5,415 nucleotides of DNA. Origin: Candidatus Woesearchaeota archaeon. Its GTDB lineage: Archaea; Nanobdellota; Nanobdellia; Woesearchaeales; GCA-2686295. Location of the stretch: NCBI GenBank assembly GCA_002686295.1, contig NZBB01000001.1:4650-10064 (forward strand). Reading direction: 5' to 3'. The notes under the pieces were generated by a model. That model saw only the letters and a program-made list of their open reading frames with translations. It was not told the DNA's origin and did no database searches. The translations under genes and the position numbers were made by a program. Of the stretch, positions 5,211-5,415 are shown piece after piece. Numbering within the stretch: position 1 is the stretch's first letter; the number at the start of each line of letters is the position of its first letter.

Positions 5211-5227
5211 AGGATTTCATATTAGCC
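5211..5227. repeat. Right terminal inverted repeat of the insertion sequence
   Basis: AGGATTTCATATTAGCC is the exact reverse complement of 4204-4220 and marks the transposase-start end of the element. It is separated from the start codon by about 85 bases of leader with promoter and hairpin. Confidence 0.92.
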
Positions 5228-5244
5228 TATTAAAACTTTTTAAC

Positions 5245-5259
5245 AAAAAACTAAAAAAA
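5245..5259 (-). terminator. T-tract terminator of the right-edge gene
   Basis: The minus strand reads seven T, then AG, then six T, beginning about 30 bases after the stop codon at 5289. This is a strong archaeal-type T-tract. It should limit read-through from the right-edge gene into the insertion sequence. Confidence 0.5.
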
Positions 5260-5288
5260 CATTGTTAGATAATTTAAATAAACTAATT

Positions 5289-5415
5289 TTAATATCCTAA
5301 CCAAAGTTTTCTTACAAATCTAACTATTGTTAATGAAGGAACAAATTTAAATTTTTTATTTCTCCATAAAAAACCATAATATTTTTCTGGAATATAAGCT
5401 AATGATTTTAAAAAA
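5289..5415 (-). CDS. Hypothetical protein, C-terminal 41 residues (5'-partial)
   Basis: Read from the right edge on the minus strand, a frame open to the boundary (first full codon ending at 5414) ends in TAA at 5289-5291. The residues include SLAYIPEKYYGFLWRNKKF and end TIVRFVRKLWLGY. The aromatic and basic mix and the sensible composition in AT-rich DNA look like the end of a real protein, and a T-tract terminator follows on the same strand. The tail would suit a membrane-associated or lipid/sugar-modifying enzyme, but this is too little to name a family. Before the insertion sequence arrived its stop would have been about 115 bases upstream of cca, on the same strand, so the two could once have been neighbours in one transcript. 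Confidence 0.55.
   Translation of the reverse strand, partial: FLKSLAYIPEKYYGFLWRNKKFKFVPSLTIVRFVRKLWLGY

Larger units (their letters stand above)
4204..5227 (-). mobile_element. Complete insertion sequence, IS5/IS4-like, 1,024 bp
   Basis: The element is bounded by perfect 17-bp terminal inverted repeats and holds one full-length transposase gene on the minus strand. Its size, single ORF and DDE-type transposase fit the IS5/IS4 superfamily. The transposase stop codon (TAG, complement of 4206-4208) lies inside the left repeat, so coding sequence fills the element to its edge. No direct target repeat is visible immediately outside the 17-bp ends. If the true ends are five bases further in, a TA duplication (4207-4208 and 5223-5224) flanked by GGC and GCC is possible. 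The element sits in a short intergenic region between the right-edge gene and cca, all read on the minus strand. Confidence 0.9.

Overview
The window is a strongly AT-rich piece of what is most probably an archaeal chromosome. The best evidence is a class I (archaeal-type) tRNA CCA-adding enzyme on the minus strand. Two single or first genes also have TATA-like boxes about 25 bases from their start codons and no Shine-Dalgarno sequence, as in leaderless archaeal mRNAs, and T-tracts rather than hairpins follow genes. The base composition and the short CCA enzyme would fit a small-genome DPANN-type lineage, but that placement is an inference.

Layout, left to right. (1) Plus strand: the 3' part of an unrecognised gene, open to the left edge, followed after 24 bases by a stand-alone class II (Ntn) glutamine amidotransferase. 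The two look like one transcription unit, ended by a T-tract. (2) About 250 bases without a confident gene, holding an 80-base island of raised GC with a duplicated TTCCGAAA...CACTGGAC module; then a doubtful 69-residue ORF and another AT-rich gap. (3) A DUF368/PopT-family membrane protein (polyprenyl-phosphate recycling), with a leaderless-type promoter. (4) Convergent to it, the CCA-adding enzyme, whose last codons, stop and downstream DNA are built from a 9/10-base tandem repeat. (5) A complete 1,024-bp IS5/IS4-like insertion sequence with perfect 17-bp terminal inverted repeats, inserted 54 bases upstream of the cca start. (6) At the right edge on the minus strand, the last 41 codons of an unrecognised gene, with a T-tract terminator.

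The host genes do not form one pathway: tRNA maturation, lipid-carrier recycling and amidotransfer sit side by side. The most informative part is the insertion sequence. Its leader can fold so that it buries the transposase ribosome binding site in read-through RNA, its 3' end carries a perfect 26-bp palindrome, and its transposase has Asn where the second catalytic Asp of the DDE triad is expected, so this copy may be catalytically dead. I see no CRISPR array, tRNA, rRNA or recognisable defence system.
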